Source: Campylorhamphus procurvoides
Lineage: Eukaryota; Chordata; Aves; Passeriformes; Dendrocolaptidae
Direction of reading: 5' to 3'
DNA length: 64,000 nucleotides
Assembly: GCA_013396655.1 (NCBI GenBank)
Contig: WBMV01007622.1
Location: 372,001 to 436,000 of the forward strand
Positions 1 through 13,300 of the stretch are shown here, piece after piece. Below the pieces are notes generated by a model. That model was given only the letters and a program-made list of their open reading frames with translations, had not been told where the DNA came from and searched no databases. Within the stretch, counting starts at the first letter, position 1, and each line of letters starts with the position of its first letter. Position numbers and translations under genes: made by a program.

Positions 1-1279
1 TCTCTCAGAGCAGAGCCTGGTCACTACACAGCCCTTTATTTCTGGTTTGATGTTGTTAAACCTGATGTGGCTCTGAATTCTTCCAGCCCTGCCACACCAC
101 CAGCTCTCCTGGTCTGGCTTACCTTGGATTCATCTCTATACAAAGCTCCACCTTTCTGGGCAGGCTCTAAAAAGGCTGTCCCAAACCACCTATTTACCCT
201 TAATTCCATGTCTGAAACATGGGGGGACTCTGAGCACCTCTGGAAGGGCTCCCACACCGGGATCCAGCGGGAATTAAAGCCCCAAGGGCAGCGTGGCCGG
301 GGCTGGTCCCTCTGCAAGCCCTGCATGACTCAGGCCCTCTGCTTTGTTCCTCAGGGCTGACTCACAGCCTTGCAGGAAGTTGGTTGACACAACTTGGGCC
401 ACATCAAAGCGGGCTCAAGGATGTGAATATTTGGTCAGGTGCGTGTTTGGCTCATCTGTTCCCAAAGGCCGCGAGCAGCAGCAGCGAGCAAAGCTGGCAG
501 CCTAAAGGAAACAGCTTGGTGAGAAGAAGAAATAGTTGAAATGCTTTCTCATCCCTGGAGTTGTCAGCCCTTTCCAACTGATGTTAGAATTGTGGCTTTT
601 GAAGTTGGTTGATAGCGTTGGATGCTTTAGAAAAGGTTAAATAGTGTCTTATTAATCTATAAAGGCACAAAAACGTTTATTGCACATGGAGTAATATTGT
701 TTTAAGATGAAAGCTTCTGGTGGATAAGAGATTTGGGGCACTGTTATAAAATTTCTGTGACTTTAATCTTTATCTTAAATTAAAATACTGTCTCAACGTG
801 TGCAAATACTCGAGCTGGTTTTCCCAAAACTGCTGTGTGCAGAAACGGGGGTGTAGTTACCTTCACAGACTCTCTCTATTCCAGCCCATTGTTCCTTGGA
901 ATCCATGCAAGGAATTGCAATTGGGGAAGTAGAGAAGAGTGTCATCAAGTTCAGCAATTTATTGAAATGTTTCTTCAACCTGCTGAGAGTTTTAGAAGCT
1001 TTTAAATGGCATTAGGCAACTTCAATATGAAAAGGGAAATGGATCCTTTGTATTTGCTGGGGTAGCACCAGGAAACTTCCAAACTCAACAAGAGCAGCCC
1101 TGGGTATGCCCAGTTTAAAAGAAAGCAAAAAGACCCATCTTAAAATATGAAACTCCTTTGTTAATTTACTTCTGCCTACACTTCCTTTGGCAGAGATCAG
1201 GGGGTGTTGTTTGGTGCACTGCTTGTAGTTTTGAGGGTTTTTTTAATTTTTATTAAAATATTTTGAATTTTCCCTGCAG
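1..1279 (+). other. CEP112: CEP112 intron upstream of the first visible exon (3' part)
   Basis: This is AT-rich intronic sequence ending in a pyrimidine-rich tract and the acceptor tttccctgcag before 1280. Short open frames at 36-360 exist on both strands but have no splice context or recognisable product. I see no exon, RNA gene or repeat in it. Confidence 0.7.
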
Positions 1280-1379
1280 ATTTTGGACAGAAAGAATAGT
1301 GAAATAGAAGTGTTGAAGTCCAACTTCAAGAGGAAACAAAAAGAAGCTGATGAGATGATTAGAAAACTGGAGAGAAAAG
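1280..1379 (+). CDS. CEP112: CEP112 exon A (33 codons plus 1 nt)
   Basis: The exon follows acceptor ttccctgcag and ends at AAAG|gtgatt. It begins in phase 0 with ILDRKNSEIEVLK and ends after KLERK plus one base, which joins the TG at the start of the next exon to make a valine codon. The peptide is charged, helix-forming coiled coil. Human CEP112, as I recall it, has ILDKKNSEIEELK here, so the match is close. It is the first CEP112 exon in the window; earlier exons must lie upstream of base 1. Confidence 0.93.
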
Positions 1380-4300
1380 GTGATTTCTCTCTCTGGGGTT
1401 GTTTTCTGTGTGGAGCTCTTGCTCTGCCTTCTCTTGTGGGTTTGTGTTCCTCCCTCAGGCATCCCTTCCTTCTACATTTGCTGGTCCTGACTTCATTTTT
1501 CCCTTTAGATTTTGCGAGGCCTGTGCAGTTGTCTTGGCTGTTTCCAAGCCCAGTGTTCCAATGATCTTTTGTATTGAATGCAGGTTTTATGAGCATCACC
1601 AGAAAAAGTTGCTTTGATGGTACTGAAGTATTTTGGCCACTCGTTTCAAACTTTTTGGGATCTCTGGCCCAAAGTTAATTTCTTTATGCATTCAGTACAT
1701 TTTAATCAAACCACAGTGGATTATTTTTAAAACTATTGCGGCAAGAGGTTTCAAACATGAGTAGTCTTGAGTATGTCATAAGGACAAAACTTGGCCTGAG
1801 TGGGGCTTGTCAGCAGTTTTGCAGTGTTAGTTTCTTTTAGAATTCCTTGGAGTCCCTTTACACTATGGACCAAACCACAATGTAAAAGGATACAGAAGTT
1901 TGGTAATCTGTGTCCAAAAAGGGAGAGTGTTCCATGGATGTTGTTTCCTGCTCCTTGGGAAAGGGATTTGGCCAGCGAGGGATCTGGTGCCTCTCATGGG
2001 TCAGTGCTTGCTCTTGGCTGGAGCAGGTTGGGTTTGTGTCACCCCCACTTGTGCCAGATAGTGAAAATCCTCAGTCACATCTGAAAAATGAGCATGTACC
2101 TGCTTTGTTTTCCACTAAATTTGTCAGGCTGTGAATTCTTGATGCCATTTCAGTTGGGGCCCTTAAATTCCTTGTATTAGCATTGAACCTTCACAAGACC
2201 CTTTTCTCCTAAGGATGCTCATGAAATCAGGTTCAAAATGCCTATTTTCTTTAGGTTATAAAGAATTTTACTGTTGTATGTTTACTGCTTCAGGAAGGAA
2301 AACTCACCCTGAAATACTCTGTAAACAAAGTAGAAAACAGAATGTTTCTACTTTGTTTCCTGTAATGTTGTAGTGACACAGAATCAAAGTGCCAAATTTG
2401 AAAGCAGCACATGCAGGAAGTGTTTAAGAGCCAAAAACCATCAGAAAGTGGGGTCAATTGGAAAAGTGACATGGCCTGATTGTTGCCAGCACTGACCAGT
2501 CCCAGGGGTATCTCTTGAAAGGTTGTTTTGTTTGCCCATTTTGAACAGTGCAGACCCTGGTTCGTGAGTCCCAAGTGGTGCGAGAAACCAAAGAGCAGCA
2601 GATTGTGGAGCTGAAGAAGATGTGTGAGCATACCAGTGACTCCCTGAACAATGAGTGGGAGAAGAGGGTAAGCAAGGACCAATGCTTGCTTGCTTTGACA
2701 CACTCCTGCAGGGTTCATGTGACAGAATACATTCTGTCACTCAAAAAAACAAATAGAAGGAATCTGTTACTTTGAGGGATATTTTTATTCTTTTTTTTTT
2801 AAAGTAATTAAGCCTCTTTTTGCTGATGCTTGCACACCCACACCCCCCAGCTGGTCACCCTCTTCCTGGGTTCATCTGGGCTCCTGGCAAGTCTCTGGAT
2901 GTATTAGGGAAGTGCTGATTTCTGGTTGACCTGACATGGAATTTTAATCTGGGTAAACCTGCTGCTACCTGCTGCCCCGGTGATTCCTTTGAACTCTTAT
3001 TTTTGCAATGGGTCAGGAATTCTTTGGGGTATTTTTGTTTATTGTTAAACTCGAGGCAGCAGCAAAGCAGAAGGAAAAGCATGTTTATGGGGGGGCAGCA
3101 TCCCCTTTGTCCAGACTGTGCTCAGTATTTGTCTTGCTTCCTCCACTCAGGAGAGGGAGGGTCACAAGAAGGGCAGACCCCCCTCCCTCTACAGATGAAG
3201 AATGCTGTGTAATTTGATTTTTTGTTGCAGCCCTGCATCTGGAAATGATGTTGGGTTTAATTCTTGCCTTCTAAGAGATAAATCATAAATTTTTGTGCTT
3301 AAGACCTTGAGGCTTTTTTTTTCTTACAGAACCCACAGTGGTTTGGGTTGGAAGGGACCTTAAAGGTCATTGTGTTCCACCCCCTGCCATGGGCAGGGAC
3401 ACCTTCCACCAGCCCAAGTTGCTCCAAGCCCCATCCAACCTTCCCTTGGGCACTTCCAGGGCTGGGACAGCCACAGCTTCTCTGCCCAACCTGTGCCAGG
3501 TCCTGCCAGGGAAGGATTTTTCCCTAATATTCCATCTAACCCTGCCCTCTTGTCAGTTTGAAGCCATTCCCCCTTGTCCTGTCACTACAGTTCCCGATGT
3601 CACTTACTCCCTTTATATGTTGCCTTAACATAATAATCATAAATGCTGATTTTAGAGGTCGTTTCTTCTTTTTCCCGTTTCTCTGGTGCAGTTTCACGAC
3701 GCTGTGGCTGAAATGGAGAAGGAGAAGTTCAACATCCGCAAGAAGCACACGGAGGACATGCAGGAGCTGCTGGAGGAGACCAACACCCGGCTCCTGAGGA
3801 TGGAGGGGGAGTATCTGCAGCAGACCCAATCCACTGTGAGTCCCCTGGGAGCATCTCCCAAAACCTCCTGCAGCATTCCAGCTCCAGGGCTTGGGGTCAA
3901 GGGCACTGGAAGGGCTCAGGGCCAGCTTGGAGCAACCTGGGCTGGTGGAAGGTGTCCCTGCTTGTGGCAGGGGGTGGAATGAGATGAGCTTTAAGGTTCC
4001 TTCCATCCCAAATCTTTCCATGATTATTATTACTTTTTGATAGTGCAAGGCAGGGATTCTGCCTGGGAGAGGGCACTGTCCTGGCAGCCAATCCAACCAA
4101 GGGTTTTCCCCCAAATAAAATTAATCAAAGTACAGCCCTTCAATCAATAATACACAGAAAGGTGTGTGTAATAAAGGACTGATTCTCACACCTCTCCCTG
4201 GTTTTGATTCAATTAGCAGAACTTGTGTTTCTGTAGGTTTGGAGACTATAAAAAAGGATTTCTGTAGTACACCTGTTTTCATAGTTACACGTGACTTTTT

Positions 4301-7300
4301 ACTTGCCCACCTCCTCTTTGAAAGAGCAAATGCTTGTTAGATTAAAGAACACACAAAAAGAATTTTAAAGTAACTATTGATTTTCCTAATTTATTGCATT
4401 TCTTTTCTAGAATAATTATAAACATGTAATCAGGTATAATGTGGATTTTGTGCCTGCCATATAAATGATGCAAAAAAGCTAAAAATTAACAAGTAACCTC
4501 AAAAGAGCAGCCTGTACTTTTTATCAGGATGAGGCATGAAGAAAATTTGAATGAGTGAAAAGACAATGTCAAACAAAATTTATTCCTTTATTAATGAATG
4601 TTGAATTTAAAAATTAACATTCAAATCATGTCATAGGCAACAGTAAATACAGAGAAAAATGGACACAGTCTGTCAGCAAGATTGAATTTAAGAACCATCA
4701 AAACTAGACAGATCTTGCTGAGCAGCTTCTGATTTAATAATTAAACAAGGTAGAGTTCAAGGCAGGGCTTAAGATGAAAGACTAGACTGTCACTGGAAAT
4801 TAGTTTTCTTTTTTTCTGTCTCCTGATTTTATATTTATTTTTTTTGGTTGGTGTTTCAGAGTTTCCTTGTTCAGAGTTTCTGGCTGTCAGCAGTGCCAGT
4901 GCTGGTAGAGACAGGAATGGGCTGCCCAACAGGACTGGTGGCTCAGGGCTCATGAGGAGGGGTTTGTGCACAAGGATGAACTTCCTGGGGGGCTGCAGGG
5001 CCAGGGAGGAGTGAGGGTATTTGCTGACATGTCAGCAATGACTCTCTTTTTTAACCTATTAAAAAAAAATCCAAAACAAACAGAAACCCCCAAAACAAGG
5101 AGGAAAAAAAAGGTGACCATCCAGGTGGACCTTCTGTCTGTGTGAGGTTCTTAGAACACCTGGGGCAGTGGCTGCAGGTGGCTCATGGTTGGGCTTTGAA
5201 TTTATTTTAGCAGTGGGTGAAAATTCTGTTCCATTTCCCTCATCCTCAGGCCTTTGTTCATATAAAAATAACCATGAAATGCACATCCTGAAGGGCAGCT
5301 GGGTCTGATTTTCTGACTCCACCTCCTGAGTTGTTTTCTCATTTCCCTGCATGTTACCATGAATTTAGGGAAGGGTGGGAAGTGGCAGAGTGGTCTCCTG
5401 CTACCTGCCTGGTTTTATTCTGCTCTTTTTTAATTTGCATTAGGAGATGAAGTTCTAGGGTAAAAGATACAGCTTTTAATGGATGTGATTTACTGAAAGG
5501 AAATCACTGTAATTAGATTAATGGGAAGTCTGAAAATGCTTCATGTCTGTTATTGTGCATTACAATTCTCCATTTGAAGAGATCTGCAATTTAGAAATCA
5601 GTTGCATTTGCTTTGCCTGGGGAAGAAGATTTGTTACTTTGAGGGGGGACAGACATCCATATTTTGAAGATTGATTTATTTTTATATCCACCACAGAATT
5701 GACTGTCATGATTGATGAGAGCTTTGCCTTTTGTAACCCTTGTACCTCTGGCTCTCCAAAGAACCTTGTTGCTCCAGGCTGGTGAATCCCAGCAGGGCTG
5801 TTCCCTCCTTTGTTCTGGTCCCCTCACCATGACCTGTTCTTTCAGAATGAGACAGTCCAAAAACTGGGGGCTCGTGTCCAGCAGTTGACTCTGGAGGCTG
5901 AAAACAGCCACTTGCTTCATCAAAAGCTGTGCCAGGAGAAGATTGAGGCAGAGCAGCGTTACCAGGCTGTGTCCTCAGAACTTCAGGAGCTCAAGGAGAG
6001 GTAATTCAAGAACAGTTGCTGGTTTCATATTCAAAAACAAGCAATTTCCACAAGCAAACATTGTTAATTTTGCTCCAAGCACACAGTGCATGGTGTTTGA
6101 CACTGGGAAACTTTAATGGGAATTAAAATGATGTCCAACTCATTTTGGGCTGACCCAAAGGTCCATCCTAAGGAGGGTGTTGCCTTTGCCTTATTTCTGA
6201 ACAGCTCCCTGTGTGACAGGAGCAGTGGCACAGAGACACACCTGCAGGCTCTGCAGCCTCGACCCTGGGCAGGGAAAATGCCAAAAGAGGAAAGCAATTT
6301 CCATCTCCTCCTTGCTTGCTCCTTGTAGGTACAACCTGCTTCAGAAAGACAAGGACCACCTTATGCAGGAGTACAAGGAGAACATCCAGCGACTACAAAG
6401 TCAGTTTGATGTTGATAGAGATTTTATAAAGCAGGAACAAGCTCTGTCTGCAGCAAAGGTATGAGAGGCAGGGAAATGGGCTTTATTTTTGAGTGACTCC
6501 AATATAAATAGAATACTTAGGTGTAAATATGAAGAACTGCTCAGTTCTGAGTTACTTGTGTGGAAGTTTAACTGGAATTGGGATTTAATTTTTCATTCCC
6601 GAATTTGGCTGAGAAATGCCCTGGAATGGACTGATAATCCTGGGGGTGTGTCCATCCAGGTGGCATTTCCACAGCAAAGTCAGAAAGATACAATTAATAC
6701 CCTGATTTTGTTTGTTGTGTAAAAATCCTGGAAACCAGAGCATTGCAACACATTTAAAGACTTAATATTTTCATAAAGCTCCTTCCATGAGGAAAAATGT
6801 GTTTTCCAGGAAAAAAACAGTCCTGAAGGCCTTGTAATATTGAACCTTGTGTTAAATATTTATATATTTAAGAAATTATTTTTATATTTTGCAAGTGTAT
6901 ATATAGCTCTGGTTTATTTCTTAAAAGCATCTGGCAGGTTGCTATCTCCCAATATGCATAGGTAGATATATAGTATATATTGTATATATTTAATATAATT
7001 TTCAAACTAAATAATCATAGAGGCTCATGTTTTAAATACCATCTATTAATCATTAGAGCCATAGGGTAAGTGGGGTCTTCTGCATTTATTTGCTGGAATT
7101 CTGTGAGCTTTGATATTCACTCCATTTAATTTACAAGGTATTTTCTTTCCATCGATTTGTAGCGTCAAGGGGTTTTTTTATTAGGTGTGGGGTTTTTTGG
7201 TGGGTTTTTAACATTTCTAAGTTCACCAGAGGGCCCAAAGTGACAAATCCAGAGCTGTAAACTCAGACAGGGTTGTTTTTTCTCCCAAGCTGATAATTTT

Positions 7301-10300
7301 TCCCAATTTTGGGCCGCTCTGAGAAATAAATTGAGAAGTGCAAAAGCTGACTCTGTAGAGCTCGTGAGGAGAGCCAGCCCCCAAATCCCTTTTGCTGTTC
7401 CATCCCTGCAGACATCAGATATGATTGGGGAGCTGCAGAGGAGTGTGGCTCTGCTGAAGCAGCAGTTGCAGGAATCAGAGCATCAAAGGCAGCAACAGCT
7501 GAGGGTGAGCCCTGACTTTGCTACCCCTGCCCTTTTCCCTTTCCTTGGTGATTTAAATGCTTCAGTAGCCACACTAAAATTCCATGTAATGTGCTTGCCT
7601 GTCTGTATTAATAGAAATATATAAAATATCACCTTATGCTTAAAGATTGATTTAAAAGTGGCACTGAAAGAGGTAAGAACAATTTTTTTGATGTTTTCTT
7701 GCTGTTCACTTGTTAAATAAAACAGTTGAAATGTGTGTTGGTGCATTACAGAGAAACATGTCCAAGAATGATGAATGTCTTTTTTTATCACAAACTATAA
7801 ACATTTTAAAAGTAAGTTTCCAAATTGTTTTTAATTTTGTCACTCTGGAACAGTTCAATCTTCTGTCTTCCTGTAGGCATTGCACTGAATCCTCCTATGT
7901 GAGGATAATGAGTTCCACATCTGTATCATGTATCAGGCCTGCTGGAGTTTTGGCATCTATTTTTCCTCCCCTGTCTTTCATTTCACAGTTGATATAGCAC
8001 AGAATGGCATTTTCATAGCCCAGGCAAACAAGTTGCTGTTTCTCTTTAGAAAACATGAATCATGACTTTGGGCATAGTTTTGTTATTTGCTGTTGGTTGA
8101 ATTTTTTTGGGATGGCAGAGAATTTTTTTGATGATGATGATGATATCAAGTGGGTTTTTAATTCTTATGGACTGTTCTGTGTAACAGCAAATGTGTGTGT
8201 TTGATGATTGCTTTGAAATGGAAGAAAAAAGGGATTTGCTTATTTAGAATCCACATCTCATCCTTTGCAGGATCAAGAATACAAGGTTCAGCAGGACAAG
8301 CTCCACTGGGAGCGGGTGTATGAGAAACAGGTAATGTTTGCAGGAAAAGGAACCTTTCCAGTTTTGTGCTGTACAGAAGTTAAAGGTTTCAATTCTGAGA
8401 CCCTCAGAGTAGTAAAATTTTGGAATCCAAGCATTTCCCAAGGTTTGGAGAAATAAGGGGGGAAGTTAAAGGAAGGTTTTAAGTACAGCTGTTTAAGTAC
8501 AGAGATATCACCTCTTCTTCCAGGAACCTGGTGCCAGGTGATGGAGGCTGGGAAGGCATTCCCAAAGAACTGCCCCTGGAAGTCTGTCCTGGTATTTGGT
8601 GCTTTGGGTGGCACCAAAAGCAAGCAAAGAGAAAATGTTAACAAGATAATGAACTGAGTGAAACTTGGCCTGTTGTCAGTGTTCATATGTTCTTCCATCC
8701 CTCTTTTCCCCCAGTACATCTCTATTCCCTCCTTCTCCATGTGTTCTCTATATATTGTCAACATGCTTTGTTTTTACATCAGGAACTTAAAGGAAAAAAT
8801 GTAATTTTCATCAAAAACACTTCATCTTAAAGCACTTGGCAAATGCTGTCTGCTCTTTTAGACTTAAACATCAAGAGGTTTCAAATTAAACTTCAATTTT
8901 AGTGACATTGTATGTGCAACTCATGTGCAGTGAGAGGGTGCTTGGGTGCCTGTGTAATTGGAAGGATGTGTTGCTCCAACATGTCATTTCCAAATGTGGC
9001 ACATTTATAACACAAAGTAATGGATTGTGATCCGAGCTACTTGTCACTTGGTAATAGCACTTGGGACATGAATGGTAGGGAGCTTTTGGGTTGAGTGAGT
9101 CCCTTCTTGTTTGACTTGAAGTCAAACACTTTTTTGTTGCAAGATCTGCTTTGGTTTAAACCTTGCCTACATTTGTCTTTTTAATCAAGCAATATGTTTT
9201 ATGAATGCTAAACTCAAGGATTGGAGTAATATTGCAGATCAAAATAAGAATATGTTGGCATATTTGGGGTATCTTCTGGTTGTTGAGGTACAGTGGACAC
9301 TGACTTATTGCAATACATCACTTTGGTTTATTGCCAGACATCACCTCCTCTGCAGATCAGCACACATTCAATGTGCCTGGTAACATTTCCAGGTACCAGG
9401 GAATGTCTGAAGCTGGTCAGGGGAGGTTCAGGTTAGATTTTGGGAGCAGGTTCTTCCCCCTGAGGGTGGTGGGCACAGCCCCAAGGCTGCCAGAGCTCCA
9501 GGAGGGTTTGGACATGGTGGGATGGTTGGGGTGTCTGTGCAGGGCCAGGGGTTGGGCTGGATGATCTCGGTGGGTCCTTCCAACTCAGGACATTCCATGG
9601 TTTGAAGTCCAAATGCCATCAAATGCCTCACATCTACTCTATCCAACTTCTGCATTGCCCTTCTTGTGTCCTGTGAGAGTCTTGGTGAGGTTTGAGGATC
9701 ATTTTGAAAAAGCTCCTTGGCAGGGGCTGAGAGCACATCAGCAGTGCCCCCACACCAGTGGGAAACTGGGGGGAAACTGGGACTCTGCAAACAACAGAAC
9801 AGAATCTTTATTTACATAAATAACTGTAGGGCAGTTTGCCTGTTCATAAGTTTTCTGATGTAATTGTCTTTTCAGAATCAAATCTTTGAGAAAAGAGGGG
9901 AAGAAAAATACATGGGAATCATCTATGGATATAAATCCATAAAACAAGATAGATTGGCCCATAAAATAGTAAAACAAGCTTGCCTTCAAGTAAAGGAATC
10001 ATGAGGTCTCTGGTGCAATCTGTTCACTTAAAAAGCTGCCCATTATCTAATAATCTTTATGAGTCTTCAGTGGCTGTTGATGTGAGGACACTTAAACATC
10101 AAACAAATAATTGGTAGTCCCCCTAAATGTCACTGTTTGATTCAATGTGCTTATCTGCTGGATCAGGAACCAGTTAGACTAAATGGCTTTACAAGCCAGG
10201 GAAACACCTGCTTTTTATAAATAATCTGCTCTTGTTTTCCAAACACTGAGCTCAGCATAAGAAAAGTGAGAGATTATTCCTGAGAGCCATTCTCCAGCCA

Positions 10301-13300
10301 GCTGTTCAACATGTAGGATTTACCAGGTTTGGCAATCCCTTCTTTGCCCTGAGGAACAGCCCATGGCTTTGGAGGCTCCTGGAACCCAGAGAGGGTTCCC
10401 ACCAGCCTGGAGAACATCCCTAAGGAGCTGCTGAAAGCAGAGAATCTCTGAATTTGGGGTTTCACACCCATGAGGAGCTGCTGAAAGCAGAGAATCTCTA
10501 AATTTGGGGTTTCACACCCATAAGAAGCTGCTGAAAGCGGAGAATCTCTGAATTTGGGGTGTCATTTATGACAACAAATTGTTCTTTACTGTAGTGACTT
10601 CATAGCTTGTAATATTACAAATTACTGGAAGGGAATAAAGGATTTTCTGTGCTTCCCATCTCATGGAGGAAAATATTGTTCCTTGAGCAATCCTGAAGAA
10701 ATACAAACTCTTGTACTTTATCTGCCTCTGGCAAAAATATTATGAAATCTCATGGCTTGGGAGGTTGCAAAATTCCAAGATTTATGTACCTGCTTTTGAG
10801 TATTATTATTATTATTGCTACCCCTTGTTTTATTGCTGCTGTTTTTTAGGCTGTTTATGTAAGATATTTACATTTGGTACTTTGATTATTGTAAGAATTG
10901 ATTCTTTTTGGGTGTTCACAAGGTGGGAAGTAAGAGCCCTGCACCTGGAGAATACACAGCACTATTTTGGGCAGATCTCTTTATGGTTTCTATACTTATC
11001 TAAGGAAAATCTAGCTCCTTCTTTTCTGTAAATACTGATATTTCTCTATTGTAGAGAACAATACCCACTTTGAGAAGGAAAATAGCTCTGTTGGCTGCAT
11101 TCTCATATTTCACATCTGTTGCATTTTACATAATTTTATAAACCTAGAGGTGGTTCTCAACATCAGTGCAAAAGGAATATGCAAATGGTCTTTAGAATTT
11201 AAAATACCATTTATTTACTTTGAACTGTGACATTGAGCTAAACTGTGGTGTTTTTTTCCCTTCAAATGGCAGATTAATGTCATTCAGAACGATCTCGATA
11301 AAGAGAGAGGGGATGCTCAAAAGAAAATCCGCAAACTCGAGGATACTTTGAAGTAAGTGAATGTGGAATAATTGTTTTATTCCATTCTTCCCCCAATGTT
11401 TTCAGTCAAATTCATGTAACAAACTTATGCTTTGTCTCATCTAATGACCTTCCTGTAGTCTGGCTGGGATTTTTGGGCAAGCTGCATCCTCAGGGTTCTC
11501 AGTCAACCACAGAAGTGAAAAAAAGAACCAAATCACCCCAATTTGTTGACTTTTGAGTGGTGAGAATTGAAGTTCCTGATGCATTAAAAAACTAATCAGG
11601 ATGCCCCAAATGGGGTGTTTTCTGAGCAGGGGAGAGTTTGCCCCCAGCAGACACATCCAGGACAGGACTGACTCTTGTTGTGCTGCTTCCATTTTTGATT
11701 AAGATATCATTTCCATGTGCTTATCCAGTTTAAATTCAAAGTTATGGAAATAATTTCTGGGGCAAACAGATTGTTCTGAACAAACCAGGAGTTATTTGCT
11801 AAAACTATGCAGTTAAATATTACCATGTACCTTATCTAGGCTGAGAGAGGAGTTAGTTTTAAGATTAGTAATAGAATTAGCAATTCCAATAAGTAATTAT
11901 TTTGTAATGGGATAGAAATACAAACTAGCTTTCATGTGTGTTTTGCCTGCATGGAGACAGAAGTTGGCAGATTGATCAGGGTGGTTTTGTGCCCCTAAAT
12001 ATTACAAATATTGTATTTACAGAAATATGAGCCCAGCATATTCCCCTGGCTGGTTCTTCTGGGTTCCTTATGGCTCCTTATCCATTGCTGCAGAAATTAA
12101 TCCTTGTGGCAATCCCTGTCTGTGAATTTGTTCACAGGATCCAATATCTGAGGTGAAAAGGCTTTCTTTTGCTGAATTTCTTTGACTACTTGCAGAATGA
12201 AATTAAGGAACTACAAGCTAAAGCAGGACACAGTCAATCTTGAGAAAACAAGCTTGTCTTGCATGAGATGGGTGAAAATAAAGTTCAGCCTCTTCAATAG
12301 AAGCGGTGCCTTGTGGAATTGCAACTCCCAACCCTGTAGGTGCATCAGTGATTCCTCCTAAACTGCTTTGATGTGAATGCACTTTGATTCTGAAATGGCC
12401 ACAGGATTCTGTCTGGAGTAGCTGCTGAGCTGCAGGGGAGGAGGCAGGCAGTTTAGGGGTGTTTTTGTTATTACCATCATTATTTTTCCAGTGGTGTGAC
12501 AGCAAACGGGGCCGTTGCAGTTTCAAACGTATCCGCAGCGACGCAGAATGAAGGGGATTTGAGACATCGTGTGGAATAGTAAAATCCACATTTCTAGAAG
12601 CATCTTTCACTACAAGTGCCACAGTTTCAATAGAAAATAGTTTACATAGCTTATGGAAGGCTTTTTTTGCCTTTTTCTGAAATTTATGGTAGAAATGTCT
12701 GTGCAAACCAACTCTTGCAGAATTGCTCTAACCCTCCTGGCTGTTGGTGGTGACTTGTAGATATAAAATTCATATTTACTTTTGCAGTGCATGTCACAGG
12801 CATTGCCTAATAGCAAAAGTCACTCTAAGAAGTGCTCCAAGGGTTTTTCTAGGATGTCCTTTAAATGGCATTTCTATAAGAACAAAGTTTTCTTAAAAAG
12901 CTTCTCTGTAATTACTTGGGGGGAAAGGTTGTGTCTCTAATCCCTGTGGTTTGGTTTGCAAAGAGGGGGTTGCAAATAGGCTAAATCTCTGCTGTTCTTA
13001 TCTACTCTCTTAAGCAGGGGAGTAGGAAATAAAGAGGTATATAATTTATCACAGTAGAAACTGAGTTGAATAAAACAGGAAAAAAAATAAGAAAAAATTC
13101 TGTATCCCTTTCTGGCTGAAGAAATTTTATGGAAAAGAAAGAAAAGGCTTTGCTGACTTTATACAATGTTGTTATCCAGAACAGCCCCCACGTCATCTCT
13201 TGTCTTGCTCTGTGGAATTTGGGTGCTTATTTACTAAATTCATTTACGAATTCATTTGCTTGGTCTTCAATTCTGAGGTGTGATTGAGGGAAACAATTTT

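Larger units (their letters stand above)
8331..11272 (+). other. CEP112: CEP112 intron G-H
   Basis: The intron is 2942 bp. It carries a sense CR1 fragment (9401-9602), a 50-bp minisatellite (10421-10563) and a short (TAT)n tract (10801-10816). The remainder is unique AT-rich sequence. The minus-strand open frame at 8288-8764 overlaps exon G and has no recognisable content. Confidence 0.85.

Noticed and set aside
3536..4114. Minus-strand frame of 192 codons
   Set aside because: It is the antisense shadow of exon C plus the two flanking CR1 fragments.
12218..12706. Minus-strand frame of 162 codons
   Set aside because: No recognisable product; the frame crosses AT-rich intron and the small CpG cluster without codon-like structure.
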